A stretch of 64,000 bases of DNA, taken from the NCBI GenBank assembly GCA_011523735.1, contig WTGB01000128.1, forward strand, positions 62,001 through 126,000, given 5' to 3'. Source of the stretch: Chloroflexota bacterium (GTDB taxonomy: Bacteria > Chloroflexota > Anaerolineae > Aggregatilineales > Phototrophicaceae). This document shows, piece by piece, positions 49,186-59,253 of the stretch (the stretch's first letter is position 1; each line of letters opens with the position of its first letter). The position numbers were made by a program, and so were the translations under genes. The notes below the pieces were generated by a model. That model worked only from the letters and a program-made list of their open reading frames with translations. It was not told where the DNA came from and did not search any database.

Positions 49186-50095
49186 GCTGGCGGCGCCGTC
49201 CATCGCGCAGTTGTGGGTCCTGGTGGCGTTTTCCGCCCTGGCCTGGTCATTCGGTCCCATCTGCGTGCGTTACGCCTTTCAATATGATATCCCGCCGGCT
49301 CTGGTTTCTTTTGGCCGGATGATTACGGGGGTGGTCATGTTTGCGCCTTACATTCTATACAAAGGCGAGCAAGAGATTCGTAGGATGCCCCGTAGAACGC
49401 TGTGGCTGGCGATAGGCGCAGGCACCTTATCCGGTACCAATATCTTGCTAATGATTGCCTCCCTCGAGCATATCAGTGTAATGGTCAACCAAGCATTTAT
49501 CGCGACGATCCCGATTTGGGTTGCCTTTCTTGAGGTGACTCTGCTCAAACAGAATCTCGGCAAGGCAGTTTGGGTCGGCATTCTGGCCGCATTTGTCGGC
49601 GGGTTCATGATCGCCTTCGCCACTTCGGGGGAGCCTGCCATTACGGAAGGCGGCACCCCAACACTTGGCGTGCTGCTAGCGGTAACCAGCGCGTGCTCGG
49701 CTTCCCTATATATTATTGTCGGTCGAAGATTGCGAGGCAGCGTTTCCTTCGTTCCGTATATCTGGCTGGTATATTCTGGCGGCGCGCTTGTCACACTGCT
49801 CATCATTGCAATCAGCGGCGTATCGCTCGTCGGCTACGACCTGCGGGGATATCTCTGGGTGCTGCTGTTGGCAATTCTGGCTCAGATCATTGGTCACGGC
49901 GCGCTCAATTACGTGGTTAAGTTCATGTCGCCAACAACCTTGACGATGTCTGTTCAAACGGTGCCTGTCTTGAGCGCCGTTTGGGCATACTTTATCTTCA
50001 ACGAGATACCAACTGGTTGGCAGGCGGCCGGCGCTGTGATCCTGCTACTGGGCGTGATGATTGTACTCAGGGGGCAGCATCGGTCGAGTCGCTAG
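49175..50095 (+). CDS. EamA/DMT family transporter (second copy)
   Basis: 306 residues, about ten membrane segments. It starts at ATG 49175, within the last 11 bases of the previous gene. SASLYIIVGRRLRG and FVPYIWLVY in the middle align with the neighbour, so the pair is a tandem duplicate. They may form a heterodimer like some paired small DMT proteins, or serve different substrates. The 3' end overlaps the convergent double solute-binding gene by 29 bases. Confidence 0.88.
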   Translation: MRLKLAAPSIAQLWVLVAFSALAWSFGPICVRYAFQYDIPPALVSFGRMITGVVMFAPYILYKGEQEIRRMPRRTLWLAIGAGTLSGTNILLMIASLEHISVMVNQAFIATIPIWVAFLEVTLLKQNLGKAVWVGILAAFVGGFMIAFATSGEPAITEGGTPTLGVLLAVTSACSASLYIIVGRRLRGSVSFVPYIWLVYSGGALVTLLIIAISGVSLVGYDLRGYLWVLLLAILAQIIGHGALNYVVKFMSPTTLTMSVQTVPVLSAVWAYFIFNEIPTGWQAAGAVILLLGVMIVLRGQHRSSR

Positions 50096-51806
50096 AAAGT
50101 TCAATGCTGGCGAACTGGCTCGCGCCTGGAATGATATCGAAAGCGGGCAACTCGTCAGAAACGATTAGAGGAGCAGTCAAGCGATACAAGGTGCCATCGA
50201 CGATCAACTCTTGAAGGGTGTAATCCAGCAGCAGGCGGAAATCCGGGTCGTTGTAGGGCAAAGCGAAAGTGTAGAAGGAGCGGCTATACCAGCGGTCTGT
50301 CAAGCGCAGTGCATTGGGGTTGGCCTCCAGGTGGGCAAGCAGGGCGAGGCTGTCGGCATAGATGGCGTTTGCGTTGTTGTGGTCCAAGAGCGTCAACGCC
50401 GCGCCGCTTTCTGTCGTCCGAATGAAGCGCACAGTAGTGTTGATACTGTCAGCCCAGGCTTCAGCCCGCTCTCTGGCGGTGGCATCGCCTATGAGTATGC
50501 CGACGAAGCGTCCGCGCAGATTGTTGAAGCCGGCAATGCCGGAATTTGTCCGCACCATCAGCCGGTCCCCGTGCAACAGGTAGGGCGCGGAGAAGTCCAA
50601 GGCAGTGACTTCGCTCCAATCAGGCTTCACACCAAGAACAAGATCGACCGCGCCACTATTCACAAGCTCGGCGGCAGAATCCGGATTGCTCGGGATGAGT
50701 TCCAGACTCAGGTCCCAACGAGCGGCAATCTCAGTGATCAGAGCCCGGTTCAAGTCAGCGAGGCGAGCCTGCCCGGCAGTAGTAGCCAGAGCGGCATCAA
50801 TCAAGCCGCCGACGCGCAATACTCCAGCAGACCTTATACGTGGCAGCGCGGGAGACGACGGATAAGGGATCTCTCTGGCGAATTCATCCGGGGCGACGCC
50901 GTCGCCGATGCCGGTCCATAGCGTTAGAACATCGCCATTGTAGGTTGCGCCAGGGAAATACTCCCGGAAGAGCACATCGAGGTCGCCTTCACGGCTCAGG
51001 AATTGCAGCGTCCGGTTGAGCAGGTGACGCATGGGCGCGTCCTGACGCCGGACGGCAAAGGCGTGTGATTCGCTGACGACAGGTTCTTCGAGCATCTTCA
51101 CGCTATCGGCAGCGTCCGCAGAGACCCGCAGCAGCGCTTGTTCCTCGGCGACAATTCCCGCGATATCAGCGCGGGTCAAGGCGGCGACCGCCCGGTCCAA
51201 AGTGAGGAAGGAACGCAAATTCAATTCTCTGCCGAGTCGGTCACGCCAGATATCGAGCGCTTTTTCAGTCCGCGTGCCAAGGACGTATCCGATGCTTTGA
51301 TCGCTGAGTTCAGCCGGGATTGTGTAGGGGCTGTTTGCGGTCACCATAAGCGCTTGCTTGCCGCGGAGGTAGGTTTGGCTGAAATCCACTAAGGCATCCA
51401 GGTCACGATAGCGCACGAAGGCCGATGCAACCGCATGAACTTCGCCGCTGTTGAGTTTGTCGAGCGCGTTCAGTCGGGTTACTTGGACAAACTCGATTTC
51501 GCTATCCCAGACAGTCGCGATCTTGCGCAGCAGGTCCGCATCGAAACCGCTCAATTCGCCGCGCAGCGTCAGTTCGCTATACGGCGGATCGTTATAGAGG
51601 ACACCGACGCGAAAGAGGCCCGAGGCGATGATATCTGCGACCGCGGAGACAGCAAACAAAACCTCCACCGGCGCGGCGGTTTCTAGCATGGGAACCAGTG
51701 TCGGGACAGTTAAGGTTGGCGCTGGGGGACCGTCTTGCGCGTTGAGTAATGGCGCGCGAGATAGAACTAGCAGGCATATAAAGAAGAGAATGAGATAGCG
51801 AGACAT
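50067..51806 (-). CDS. Secreted double solute-binding protein (family 3, tandem)
   Basis: 579 residues from ATG 51806; TTG 51812 directly follows the nadD stop and is the alternative. Signal peptide ends near LLNAQ. Two family 3 binding domains follow in one chain. Domain 1 has FRVGVLYNDPPYSELTLRG and GFDADLLRKIA with DFSQTYLRGKQALMV. Domain 2 has GVLRVGGLIDAALATT, DLNRALITEIAARWD and LDFSAPYLLHGDRLMV. No membrane domain, permease or ATPase gene is nearby. It may bind amino acids or related polar compounds, perhaps as a sensory rather than a transport component. Confidence 0.8.
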   Translation of the reverse strand: MSRYLILFFICLLVLSRAPLLNAQDGPPAPTLTVPTLVPMLETAAPVEVLFAVSAVADIIASGLFRVGVLYNDPPYSELTLRGELSGFDADLLRKIATVWDSEIEFVQVTRLNALDKLNSGEVHAVASAFVRYRDLDALVDFSQTYLRGKQALMVTANSPYTIPAELSDQSIGYVLGTRTEKALDIWRDRLGRELNLRSFLTLDRAVAALTRADIAGIVAEEQALLRVSADAADSVKMLEEPVVSESHAFAVRRQDAPMRHLLNRTLQFLSREGDLDVLFREYFPGATYNGDVLTLWTGIGDGVAPDEFAREIPYPSSPALPRIRSAGVLRVGGLIDAALATTAGQARLADLNRALITEIAARWDLSLELIPSNPDSAAELVNSGAVDLVLGVKPDWSEVTALDFSAPYLLHGDRLMVRTNSGIAGFNNLRGRFVGILIGDATARERAEAWADSINTTVRFIRTTESGAALTLLDHNNANAIYADSLALLAHLEANPNALRLTDRWYSRSFYTFALPYNDPDFRLLLDYTLQELIVDGTLYRLTAPLIVSDELPAFDIIPGASQFASIELSSDSTDAAP

Positions 51807-51812
51807 GAGCAA

Positions 51813-52421
51813 TCAGCGATACAGGTTGTTGTCCTGGATGTAGCCCAGGACGTTATCCGGCACGAGATAACGTATGCTGCGGTCGGCGCGCAACCGGCTG
51901 ACTACGTAGGTAGAAGAGAGCCAGACGCTGAGCATAGGCACGTCGACGATATCGACCTGGCTTGACAAGCCTGGCAAAATATCGTCGTGCATATCGGTCC
52001 TGATATCTTCGTCAGCTCGTTTCATCACGGCGAGCCGGCAGCAGCAGTATAGCTCGGGCGGGCGCTCCCAGGTCGGCAAATCGCGGAGATTGTCGCCGCC
52101 CATTACAAAATACAATTCGGCATCCGGATATTGAGCGCGAAGCAGTTTGACCGTGTCAGCCGAATAGTGTGGTCCCGCGCGATCAATGTCGACGCGAGAG
52201 ACGCTGAACTTGGGATTGTCGCAGATGGCCAGTTGCAGCATGGCGAGCCGATGCGCAATGGGAAGACGAAGTTCATCACGCTTGACCGGGTGGTCGGCGA
52301 CCGGTACAAAGAGAATATGATCGATATCCAGCGCTTCGCAAGTATATTCCGCCAAGATGAGGTGGCCGATCTGCGGCGGATCAAAGGAACCGCCCAGAAT
52401 GCCAATGCGTTCGCGTTTCAC
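51813..52421 (-). CDS. nadD: Nicotinate-nucleotide adenylyltransferase
   Basis: 202 residues from GTG 52421, which overlaps the obg stop as GTGA and has GGAG eight bases upstream; the frame extends to 52430. Joins NaMN and ATP to deamido-NAD. The nucleotidyltransferase motif GGSFDPPQIGHL is at the N terminus; the C-terminal ISSTxIR-like block reads LSSTYVVSRLRADRSIRYLV. It is downstream of obg in the same operon, a common arrangement. Confidence 0.95.
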   Translation of the reverse strand: MKRERIGILGGSFDPPQIGHLILAEYTCEALDIDHILFVPVADHPVKRDELRLPIAHRLAMLQLAICDNPKFSVSRVDIDRAGPHYSADTVKLLRAQYPDAELYFVMGGDNLRDLPTWERPPELYCCCRLAVMKRADEDIRTDMHDDILPGLSSQVDIVDVPMLSVWLSSTYVVSRLRADRSIRYLVPDNVLGYIQDNNLYR

Positions 52422-53686
52422 TCCGACCACTCCAGTTCAAAGTCGCCGATGAAGACGGTATCGCCGTTCGTCACGCCGGCTTGCTGCAGGGCGGCCGCAA
52501 TGCCCATGGCTTCGAGCGTCTTGTGAAAGCGCAGAACCGCTTCCTCGTAGTCCCAATAAGTCATGGCCGCGGCACGCTCGATTCGGTCGCCGCTGACATA
52601 ATATACGCCGTCGTCCGCCACAAGCTCAAATGGCGGGTCGTCGTCTTCGTCCAGTTCATAGATCGGCGTCTCTTCCAATAACTGTTCGCGCTGTTTTGGC
52701 AAGGTCGAGGCAAGCCCAAACACACGTTGTATCAAGCGGTCGACATTTTCGCGCGTCAAGGCGGAGAGCGCCAGAGGGTTTTCGACGCCCCGCTCCAAGA
52801 GGCTATCTTCAAGCAAGGCGAGATATTCGCGAGCCTCGGGCAGATCCATCTTGTTCACAACGACGATTTCGGGTTTCTCCGCCAAATGCGGGTCGAAGAG
52901 CGCCAATTCCGCCCGGATTTGATTGTAGTCGGCCAAAGGGTCGGCAGCAGCGCCGTCCAACAGATGTACAATCAGTGAGGTCCGCTGCACATGACGGAGG
53001 AATGAATGTCCGAGGCCGATGCCGAGATGCGCGCCTTCGATGAGACCGGGAACATCGGCGAATACCAGGTCTTTGTTGTCGTACACAACCGTGCCGAGAT
53101 TAGGTTCAAGGGTGGTGAAAGGATAGTCGGCGATTTTCGGCTTGGCATTGCTGACGACCGAGAGCAGCGTGGATTTGCCGGCGTTTGGCAAGCCGACCAG
53201 GGCGACATCGGCGATCAACTTGAGTTCCAAAGTGATCCAGCGTTCGACGCCCGGTTCGCCTTTCTCCGCCAGGCGGGGCGCCTGGATAGCGGAGGTTTTG
53301 AAGCGCGCATTGCCCCGGCCGCCGCGTCCGCCCGGGGCCACCACTACTTCGGCATCTTGCCCGACGAGATCCGCGATCAAGCCGCCGGTTTTCGCATCGC
53401 GCACGACTGTGCCCATGGGTACGCGCACGATGAGCCTGTCGGCATCGGCGCCGGTCCGATTGCTTGAGCCACCCTTGCCGCCAGGCTTGGCTTTGAAATG
53501 CACGCGTTTGCGGAAGAAATAGAGGGTATTCAGATTGGCGTCGGTTTTGAGCAGGACATCGCCGCCGCGCCCGCCATCACCGCCTGAGGGTCCGCCACGC
53601 GGTACAAATTTTTCGCGGCGGAAGGATACCATCCCATCGCCGCCTTTGCCGCTCGCTACAAATATCTTGGCTTCATCAACCAGCAT
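52418..53686 (-). CDS. obg: Obg GTPase
   Basis: 422 residues from ATG 53686; the frame is open to 54094 but homology starts at LVDEAKIFVASGKGGDG. The glycine-rich Obg fold (GGPSGGDGGRGGDV) is followed by a G domain with GLPNAGKSTLLSVVSNAKP, then DYPFTTLEPNLG, then DVPGLIEGA and NKMDLPE. The C-terminal OCT domain (about 330-422) has FELVADDGVYYV and ends in FIGDFELEWSE. Involved in ribosome assembly and stress control. The next gene, nadD, is coupled by a 4-base overlap. Confidence 0.95.
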   Translation of the reverse strand: MLVDEAKIFVASGKGGDGMVSFRREKFVPRGGPSGGDGGRGGDVLLKTDANLNTLYFFRKRVHFKAKPGGKGGSSNRTGADADRLIVRVPMGTVVRDAKTGGLIADLVGQDAEVVVAPGGRGGRGNARFKTSAIQAPRLAEKGEPGVERWITLELKLIADVALVGLPNAGKSTLLSVVSNAKPKIADYPFTTLEPNLGTVVYDNKDLVFADVPGLIEGAHLGIGLGHSFLRHVQRTSLIVHLLDGAAADPLADYNQIRAELALFDPHLAEKPEIVVVNKMDLPEAREYLALLEDSLLERGVENPLALSALTRENVDRLIQRVFGLASTLPKQREQLLEETPIYELDEDDDPPFELVADDGVYYVSGDRIERAAAMTYWDYEEAVLRFHKTLEAMGIAAALQQAGVTNGDTVFIGDFELEWSE

Positions 53687-53893
53687 CGCCGCATGACCAT
53701 CGATTTGTGGCAGCCTCCGTGCGGGATGAGCATACCGCAGATTATGATAGGCGTGTAGATGGAATGGCTGCTGAGGAGACCGTCTAGGTCTCGGTCTGTT
53801 CTGGCAGGCGAGACAAGCGACAACTATAATCGCGACGCATCTCCGAGGGAGATGTAGGACAGTAAGTGATGGTAGGAATGGAAGGGCAATAGA

Positions 53894-54517
53894 TTGATCG
53901 CTCGAATCCGCTGGCAGGGACATGGCAGCTTCATCATTGAGGGGGACCCCGTAATTCAGATCGCGCCCTGGCGAATCGTAAAGCGGGAGAGCCCGCCCGA
54001 CATCATTCTGATAGGGCACGATCAATTCGATCATTGTTCGCCGGCGGATGTAGAGAAGATCCGCGGGGAAAACACACTTGTAATCGGCAGCCAAAGCGTC
54101 GCAGACATCATCCCGGGCACGAAAGTGCTGCGGGAGTGGCAGAGCATCAGCGTCGAGCGAACTAGCATCACCGCGATTCCAGCCGCAACAAGGCGGTCAG
54201 CGCGAGAAGGCAAAGCAAGCGGTAGATTGGGTTTTCTGATATCGCTGGATCTATACGATATCTACTATGTGGGCGAATCGGAAATCATCCCGGACGTAAA
54301 GCATTTCAAGCCGGACATCGTTCTGTTGCCGATTGATGGCTATGGTCGGCTGTCGGTGGAGACGGGGCTGGAGTTGGTGGACTTGATGAAACCAGCCTGG
54401 GCGATTCCTTACAATTGGGGCGGGGCCGGGGAAGAAGCGACGCAGTTGGACGCGCAGAGTTTCAAGAGCCGCGTCACTAGTAGGACCGAAGTCATACTGC
54501 TGCCTGTTAACCCATAG
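53894..54517 (+). CDS. Metallo-beta-lactamase fold protein, likely pseudoenzyme
   Basis: 207 residues from TTG 53894, preceded by GGAAGGG. The fold is of the UlaG-like MBL type: IRWQGHGSFII, ILIGHDQFDHCS, IYYVGESEIIPDVK and AIPYNWG follow the family order. Several metal ligands differ. In HxHxDH the second His is Gln44 (His42, Asp46 and His47 stay). The usual Asp of GDTD is Glu128, the usual HYG end is Asn174-Trp-Gly, and the Asp of LIDPW is Ala24. It is intact and in frame, so it is a real protein, but catalysis with two metals is doubtful. Convergent with clpX. Confidence 0.75.
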   Translation: MIARIRWQGHGSFIIEGDPVIQIAPWRIVKRESPPDIILIGHDQFDHCSPADVEKIRGENTLVIGSQSVADIIPGTKVLREWQSISVERTSITAIPAATRRSAREGKASGRLGFLISLDLYDIYYVGESEIIPDVKHFKPDIVLLPIDGYGRLSVETGLELVDLMKPAWAIPYNWGGAGEEATQLDAQSFKSRVTSRTEVILLPVNP

Positions 54518-54604
54518 TCGCCTGGCACGCAACCGGCGATAAAGGCTGCCGCACTCGCTCGACTACCGCAATCAGCGATTTGACAAAATAGGAAAACAGC
54601 AGCG

Positions 54605-55888
54605 TCAGGCGGCTGGATGAATCTTGCTTGACAGATTGATGACGCTGCCATCGCGGGTGAAGATACGCGGGGTCTCTTCGCCGCGGATGGCGGCATCGCC
54701 AATCAGTACGCGGGTGATATCGTCGCGGCTGGGCACTTCAAACATAACTTCAAGCAAGCAGGACTCAATGATCGAGCGTAGACCGCGCGCTCCGGTGTCG
54801 CGTTCAATCGCGAGTTCAGCTGCCGCATGAAGCGCCGCCTCGTCAAAGACCAGCTCGACGTTGTCCAGCGACAGCAGATGTTCGTACTGCCTGACGAGCG
54901 CATTCTTTGGCTCGATCATTATGCGCACCAAGTCCTCCAACTCTAGAGGCTGGAGCGCGACAATCACGGGAAGGCGTCCCACCATCTCCGGTATCATGCC
55001 ATGCTGGACCAAGTCCTCTGGCGAGGTGAGGCTCAGCAGGTCGGTGGTTTCTTGCTCGCCAGCGTCCTGCTGGGCGCCAAAGCCTATCTTGCTTTTCATG
55101 CCGACGCGGCGGCGGATTACCTCATCGAGGCCGGAGAATGTTCCGCCGACGATGAAGAGGATGTTGCGGGTGTCGATCTGCAAGAACTCTTGGTGCGGGT
55201 GCTTGCGCCCACCTTGCGGCGGCACATTTGCCACCGTGCCTTCGAGGATTTTGAGGAGAGCCTGCTGCACCCCTTCGCCGGAAACATCGCGTGTGATCGA
55301 AGGATTTGAATTGGACATGCGCGCGATTTTGTCGATCTCGTCGATGTAAATGATGCCGCGCTCGGCGCGCGCGATATTGCCCTCGGCGGCTTGAATCAGA
55401 CGCAACAGGATATTCTCCACGTCTTCGCCGACGTAGCCGGCTTCGGTGAGGGCAGTCGCATCGGTAATGCAAATGGGAACATCAAGGATGCGGGCGAGGG
55501 TCTGGGCGAGCAAAGTCTTGCCGCAACCGGTGGGACCGATGAGCAGGATATTGCTCTTGTCCAATTCGACATCCTGGGGCTCATCGGCCGCTTGAATGCG
55601 CTTGTAATGATTGTAGACCGCTACGCTCAGGACGCGTTTCGCATCAGCCTGTCCGATGACATATTCATCCAGCCGCTGCATGATCTGGCGGGGAGAAAAG
55701 GAGAACTCGAATTCAAAATCGCCTTCGGCACTCAGGTCCTTGGCTTCTTCTTTCAGCAGCAGGTTGTGGCAAAGCTCAACGCAGAAGTTGCAGATATGGA
55801 TATGCTCCGGACCGGCGATCAGACGGTCGACTTCGTCGTGAGTGCGAGCGCAGAAGTTGCAGCGATGTTTGATAGGGGAGAAGCTCAA
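54605..55888 (-). CDS. clpX: ATP-dependent protease ATP-binding subunit ClpX
   Basis: 427 residues from TTG 55888, with GGAAGGGG upstream, just past the clpP stop. Unfoldase that feeds proteins to ClpP. The N-terminal zinc domain has Cys10, Cys13, Cys33 and Cys36. The AAA+ core has Walker A GPTGCGKT, pore loop [10 protein letters not shown], Walker [12 protein letters not shown] and the substrate loop GRKHPHQ. The C-terminal sensor-2 region ends with [11 protein letters not shown]. Third gene of tig-clpP-clpX. Confidence 0.96.
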   Translation of the reverse strand: MSFSPIKHRCNFCARTHDEVDRLIAGPEHIHICNFCVELCHNLLLKEEAKDLSAEGDFEFEFSFSPRQIMQRLDEYVIGQADAKRVLSVAVYNHYKRIQAADEPQDVELDKSNILLIGPTGCGKTLLAQTLARILDVPICITDATALTEAGYVGEDVENILLRLIQAAEGNIARAERGIIYIDEIDKIARMSNSNPSITRDVSGEGVQQALLKILEGTVANVPPQGGRKHPHQEFLQIDTRNILFIVGGTFSGLDEVIRRRVGMKSKIGFGAQQDAGEQETTDLLSLTSPEDLVQHGMIPEMVGRLPVIVALQPLELEDLVRIMIEPKNALVRQYEHLLSLDNVELVFDEAALHAAAELAIERDTGARGLRSIIESCLLEVMFEVPSRDDITRVLIGDAAIRGEETPRIFTRDGSVINLSSKIHPAA

Positions 55889-55889
55889 C

Positions 55890-56504
55890 TTAAACCCCTT
55901 CCAGTTCGCGCGCTTCACCGAGGAGCACGTTGTCAATCAAGCCGAAGTCGACCGCCTCCTGCGCAGTCATATAGACATCGCGGTCAGTAACGCGCTCGAC
56001 TTCTTCCGGCGTCTTGCCCGTGTGGTGGACGAATATATCAATGATGCGCTTCTTCAGCCGCACGATTTCTTCGGCCTGGATGACGATATCGGAGGCTTGG
56101 CCCTGCGCGCCACCCAAGGGCTGGTGCATGTGGATGGTGGCGTTCGGCAGAGCGAGGCGCATATCGGGCGACCCAGCGGTCAAGAGGACAGTCCCGAAAC
56201 TGGCGGTAATACCGACTGCAACCGTGCTGACCGGCGCCGCGATCTGCTGCATGGTGTCGTAGATGGCCAAGCCGGAATAAACGGCCCCGCCTGGCGAATT
56301 GATGTACATTTGAATTCGACGGTCGGGACCTTCCCGCTCAAGGAAGAGCAACTGAGCCACGATGAGATTAGCGATTTGGTCGTTGATGCCCGAGCCGACA
56401 AAGACAATGCGTTCTTTAAGGAGCAGAGAATATATGTCGTAGGCGCGTTCGCCGCGGCTGCCCTGCTCGATGACCATGGGGATCACATTGTGAAAGTCGT
56501 TCAT
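55890..56504 (-). CDS. clpP: ATP-dependent Clp protease proteolytic subunit
   Basis: 204 residues from ATG 56504; the frame extends to 56669 but that part overlaps tig. Conserved blocks are [16 protein letters not shown] and [19 protein letters not shown]. The catalytic Ser is in [15 protein letters not shown], His in [14 protein letters not shown] and Asp in [20 protein letters not shown]. The serine box reads ASFG where E. coli has ASMG, a mild change. It assembles as a tetradecamer with ClpX, encoded next. Confidence 0.95.
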   Translation of the reverse strand: MNDFHNVIPMVIEQGSRGERAYDIYSLLLKERIVFVGSGINDQIANLIVAQLLFLEREGPDRRIQMYINSPGGAVYSGLAIYDTMQQIAAPVSTVAVGITASFGTVLLTAGSPDMRLALPNATIHMHQPLGGAQGQASDIVIQAEEIVRLKKRIIDIFVHHTGKTPEEVERVTDRDVYMTAQEAVDFGLIDNVLLGEARELEGV

Positions 56505-56562
56505 TCGTTGTTGCAATCCTTTCTCTTGGCTAGGCGGATTGATATTTCCGGTAGGCGCAACT

Positions 56563-58188
56563 CTAGGCGCTCGTCGCATCGCCGCTGGATTGAAGGATTT
56601 CCGCTTCCGAAACAACTTCGATGTCAGAGTCACCCGACTCCTCATCGGATGGTGAGGCAGCGGCTTCATCTTCCGCTTGGTAACGCTGCAGTCGTTGGCT
56701 TCGCGCTTCCGCGCGTTGGACCTCTTCTTTCATTCGGCTGCGCATGGCTTCGATAGCCACAACGGGATCGTCCCCCCTGCCGATGGCAACGAGATGTTCA
56801 TTGATGTGGTTCATCACTAACTCGTTGCGAATATTGCCGCGCATCTGCGGCGTATCGAAGAGTTTGCGGATTTCGGGGCTGGATCCGTAGCCAGCTATAA
56901 CCGCGTCGAGCCGCAGCGCTATATCATCTTCACTCACCTCTATGTCCTGCGCGCGGACGATTTGCCGCAGGACGAGCGTTTGCCGCAGCGATTGGATTGC
57001 CCCGTCACGGTGCTGCTCTCGCAAGTCGTCTTTGGAGCTGTTGGTCAGCCGATAGTAATCTTCGAGTTTTATACGCTGTTGGGCAAGGTTGCGTTCAAAG
57101 TCGCCAATCATATCGTCGATATGCTCTTCGAGCATCATATCCGGATAATCAATGGCTGCGCCTTGGACGATTTGCTGAAGCACCTTGCCGCTGTATTGGG
57201 ATTTGGCTTCTGCCTCTGCCGAGCGCTCAAGCTCTTCTTGGGTCGCGGCGCGCAAGCCCAGGAGATCTAACTCTTCATCGCCGCGGTTTCGGCATACAAG
57301 CCGGGCGAAATCGTCGTCCAACTCAGGGATGGCTATCGCCTCAATGTTTTTCAGAGTCACGAGGAATTGTACGCAACGCCCGATAATCGTTTCGTCAGCG
57401 TCATCATCCGGAATCGTCAACTCAAATTCTACATCGCTACCTAGTTCGACGCCGATAAGACGCTCGACGAAACCGTGGGTGAAAGGGTCTTCGTTCGGGT
57501 CAAGGATAATGATTGCGTTTTCGTCATTGACAAAGGTATCGCCTTTTTTAGGGATGTAGGGAGCGGAACTGGCTTCAGCTTCGTCTTCGCCGTCATCATC
57601 GTCTGTTAGCGGGTCCCTGTCCTGCGGCGATGGGTCTACTTCAATTGCATCATCGGGAGATTCGCCATCAACGAACTCGCTTTCGACAGCGATGGTGACG
57701 CGATTGCCGGCGGCGGCGACTTCGACATTGTCATCAAGTATTTCAATCCCGCGCAATTGCATTTGCTTCAAGGCTTTTTCAATATCGTCGGCGGTGACTT
57801 CAGGCTCTTCGAAGTCGACGCGAATGTTCTGGTACTCCTTGAGATCCACTTCTGGCTGCAACGGCACGGAAAAAACGAAAGTAGGGGCCGGCTCCAACGT
57901 GAAATCGTCAAAGGCGCCTGGTCCGTAGGGCAGGACTTCGGATTCTTCCAATGCCTGCTTGTAGAGAATATCGCCGAGATCCTCAAGAGCTTCTTCCAAG
58001 ATCGCGCCTTCGCCGACGTGTTGCGCGACCAGCCTATAAGGTGCCTTGCCTTTGCGAAAGCCCTTGATGCGCACTTGCCGCGAGATTTTTCGCGCGGCTT
58101 TCCGCTTGGCGTCTTCCAACTGCTCCGCTTCAATTTCTATAGTGAATTGCGCCCGGTGGTTGTCGATACGCTCAGTTTGCAGTTTCAA
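56563..58188 (-). CDS. tig: Trigger factor with acidic insertion
   Basis: 541 residues, about 100 longer than usual. Ribosome-bound chaperone for nascent chains. The ribosome-docking loop GFRKGKAP is at 43-50. The PPIase domain (about 155-275) is split: FVDGES at 172-177 is followed by an acidic stretch (177-223, many Asp and Glu) before [19 protein letters not shown] continues the FKBP fold. The helical C-terminal domain covers about 285-490, and a charged tail follows. First gene of the tig-clpP-clpX set. Confidence 0.93.
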   Translation of the reverse strand: MKLQTERIDNHRAQFTIEIEAEQLEDAKRKAARKISRQVRIKGFRKGKAPYRLVAQHVGEGAILEEALEDLGDILYKQALEESEVLPYGPGAFDDFTLEPAPTFVFSVPLQPEVDLKEYQNIRVDFEEPEVTADDIEKALKQMQLRGIEILDDNVEVAAAGNRVTIAVESEFVDGESPDDAIEVDPSPQDRDPLTDDDDGEDEAEASSAPYIPKKGDTFVNDENAIIILDPNEDPFTHGFVERLIGVELGSDVEFELTIPDDDADETIIGRCVQFLVTLKNIEAIAIPELDDDFARLVCRNRGDEELDLLGLRAATQEELERSAEAEAKSQYSGKVLQQIVQGAAIDYPDMMLEEHIDDMIGDFERNLAQQRIKLEDYYRLTNSSKDDLREQHRDGAIQSLRQTLVLRQIVRAQDIEVSEDDIALRLDAVIAGYGSSPEIRKLFDTPQMRGNIRNELVMNHINEHLVAIGRGDDPVVAIEAMRSRMKEEVQRAEARSQRLQRYQAEDEAAASPSDEESGDSDIEVVSEAEILQSSGDATSA

Positions 58189-58302
58189 GATACTTCCTTC
58201 GATTCTTTTGTGGTGATTCTAGCACTAGCCAGTGGCACACTGTGTAGAACTTTCATTAGAAAGTCGAGAGGCGCGTTCTGCGCCCCGAATTAGATGTCAT
58301 GA

Positions 58303-58383
58303 TGAGGAAGGAGGGACTCGAACCCTCACCTCAAAGAGACATGATCCTAAGTCATGCGCGTCTGCCAATTCCGCCACTTCCTC
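58303..58383 (-). tRNA. tRNA-Leu (anticodon UAG)
   Basis: The minus-strand sequence starts GAGGAAGTGGCGGAATTGG and ends with GAGGGTTCGAGTCCCTC, then CTTCCTC and A. The acceptor stem GAGGAAG/CTTCCTC is perfect. The anticodon arm is CATGA-CTTAGGA-TCATG, giving anticodon UAG for CUN leucine codons. The long variable arm (CTC-TTT-GAG) is typical of tRNA-Leu. CCA is not encoded. It lies between tig and the GbsR-like regulator gene. Confidence 0.95.
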
Positions 58384-58403
58384 AGAGAAAGGAACCGGAT
58401 GAA

Positions 58404-58432
58404 ATTATAGACAGCTGACGAAAAGCCTACAA
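58404..58432 (-). promoter_or_regulatory. Promoter of tRNA-Leu
   Basis: Minus strand: -35 TTGTAG (58432-58427), 17-base spacer, -10 TATAAT (58409-58404). The start would be near 58397, 14 bases before the tRNA. The -35 is only a partial match. Confidence 0.6.
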
Positions 58433-58442
58433 GGGGCGAATA

Positions 58443-59069
58443 CTATTGAAGCTCGACGCTAGAGACATCGGAGACATCTCTGCCGCTGACCTGATTAAGT
58501 ACGCTGTTGATGATCAGTTGGGCGAAACGGAAAAGCGCTTGCATTTGCGCAATGCGATCGAGATATAGGCGCGCAAGAATCTGCTGGTCAGGCGGCAGGT
58601 CCGCAAGCGCGGCGGAGATGCGCCCGTGGTTTTCTTCCATCACAGCGAGCGCATGTTCCAGATCGCGCAGTTCCCGCCCGCTAAGGAAATTGGAGAAGAT
58701 CTGCCAGAAGTCGGTTTCCGCCTGGTAGTACTTCCGACGCCCGCTCCCGCCACGCACCCAAACTTGCCGCACCATGCCCATGTGTTCCAGGGCGCGGATG
58801 TTGGTACTCACGCTAGCCTTTGAGATGCTTAGGCGGGCCATCATATCGTCGAGGGATAGCGGCTCGGCGCTGAGCAGCAGGCTGCCGTAGAGTTGACCCA
58901 TGACCTTGCTGAATCCGAAATAGTCGGCGAGTTGGCTTAACCCATCCAACATGCTGTCATGGACAATTTGCAGATCCCCCGTAAGCAATCGATCATTGCC
59001 AATCTTGTCGTCATTATGCTGCAGCGTCGTGTTCCGAGGGATCTCACCGCGATTGAATGAGGAGTTCAT
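58443..59069 (-). CDS. GbsR/MarR-family transcriptional regulator
   Basis: 208 residues. A winged helix-turn-helix at about 55-120 is seen in LSLDDMMARLSISKASVST, then RALEHMGMVRQVWVRGG and GRRKYYQAE. The layout, with LGDYF-like helix FSKVMGQLYGSLLLS before it and helical C terminus, fits GbsR-type regulators, which control osmoprotectant or efflux genes in other bacteria. The target here is unknown. It is divergent from rex, with a 226-base gap. Confidence 0.8.
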   Translation of the reverse strand: MNSSFNRGEIPRNTTLQHNDDKIGNDRLLTGDLQIVHDSMLDGLSQLADYFGFSKVMGQLYGSLLLSAEPLSLDDMMARLSISKASVSTNIRALEHMGMVRQVWVRGGSGRRKYYQAETDFWQIFSNFLSGRELRDLEHALAVMEENHGRISAALADLPPDQQILARLYLDRIAQMQALFRFAQLIINSVLNQVSGRDVSDVSSVELQ

Positions 59070-59253
59070 AGCCGCGTGTATCTAGAATAGGCGTAATAGA
59101 TAAGCATCGCCGCCATTGTATCATTGCGGCAATCGGCTATCAAGCAAAAAGAAAGTGCTGAAATGCTCCGGGGATTCGCCAGGCGTCCGTCGCGAAAACG
59201 TCCAGGCGTATAACAATTCTATGGCGTGGATTTATGGAGGATGGTAAGATGTT

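Noticed and set aside
53687-54094. Extension of obg to ATG 54094
   Set aside because: The extra 136 residues overlap the MBL gene on the other strand and carry no Obg sequence.
58263-58290. GGCGC hairpin downstream of tRNA-Leu as terminator
   Set aside because: The short stem (GGCGC/GCGCC) is not followed by a T-run on the minus strand.
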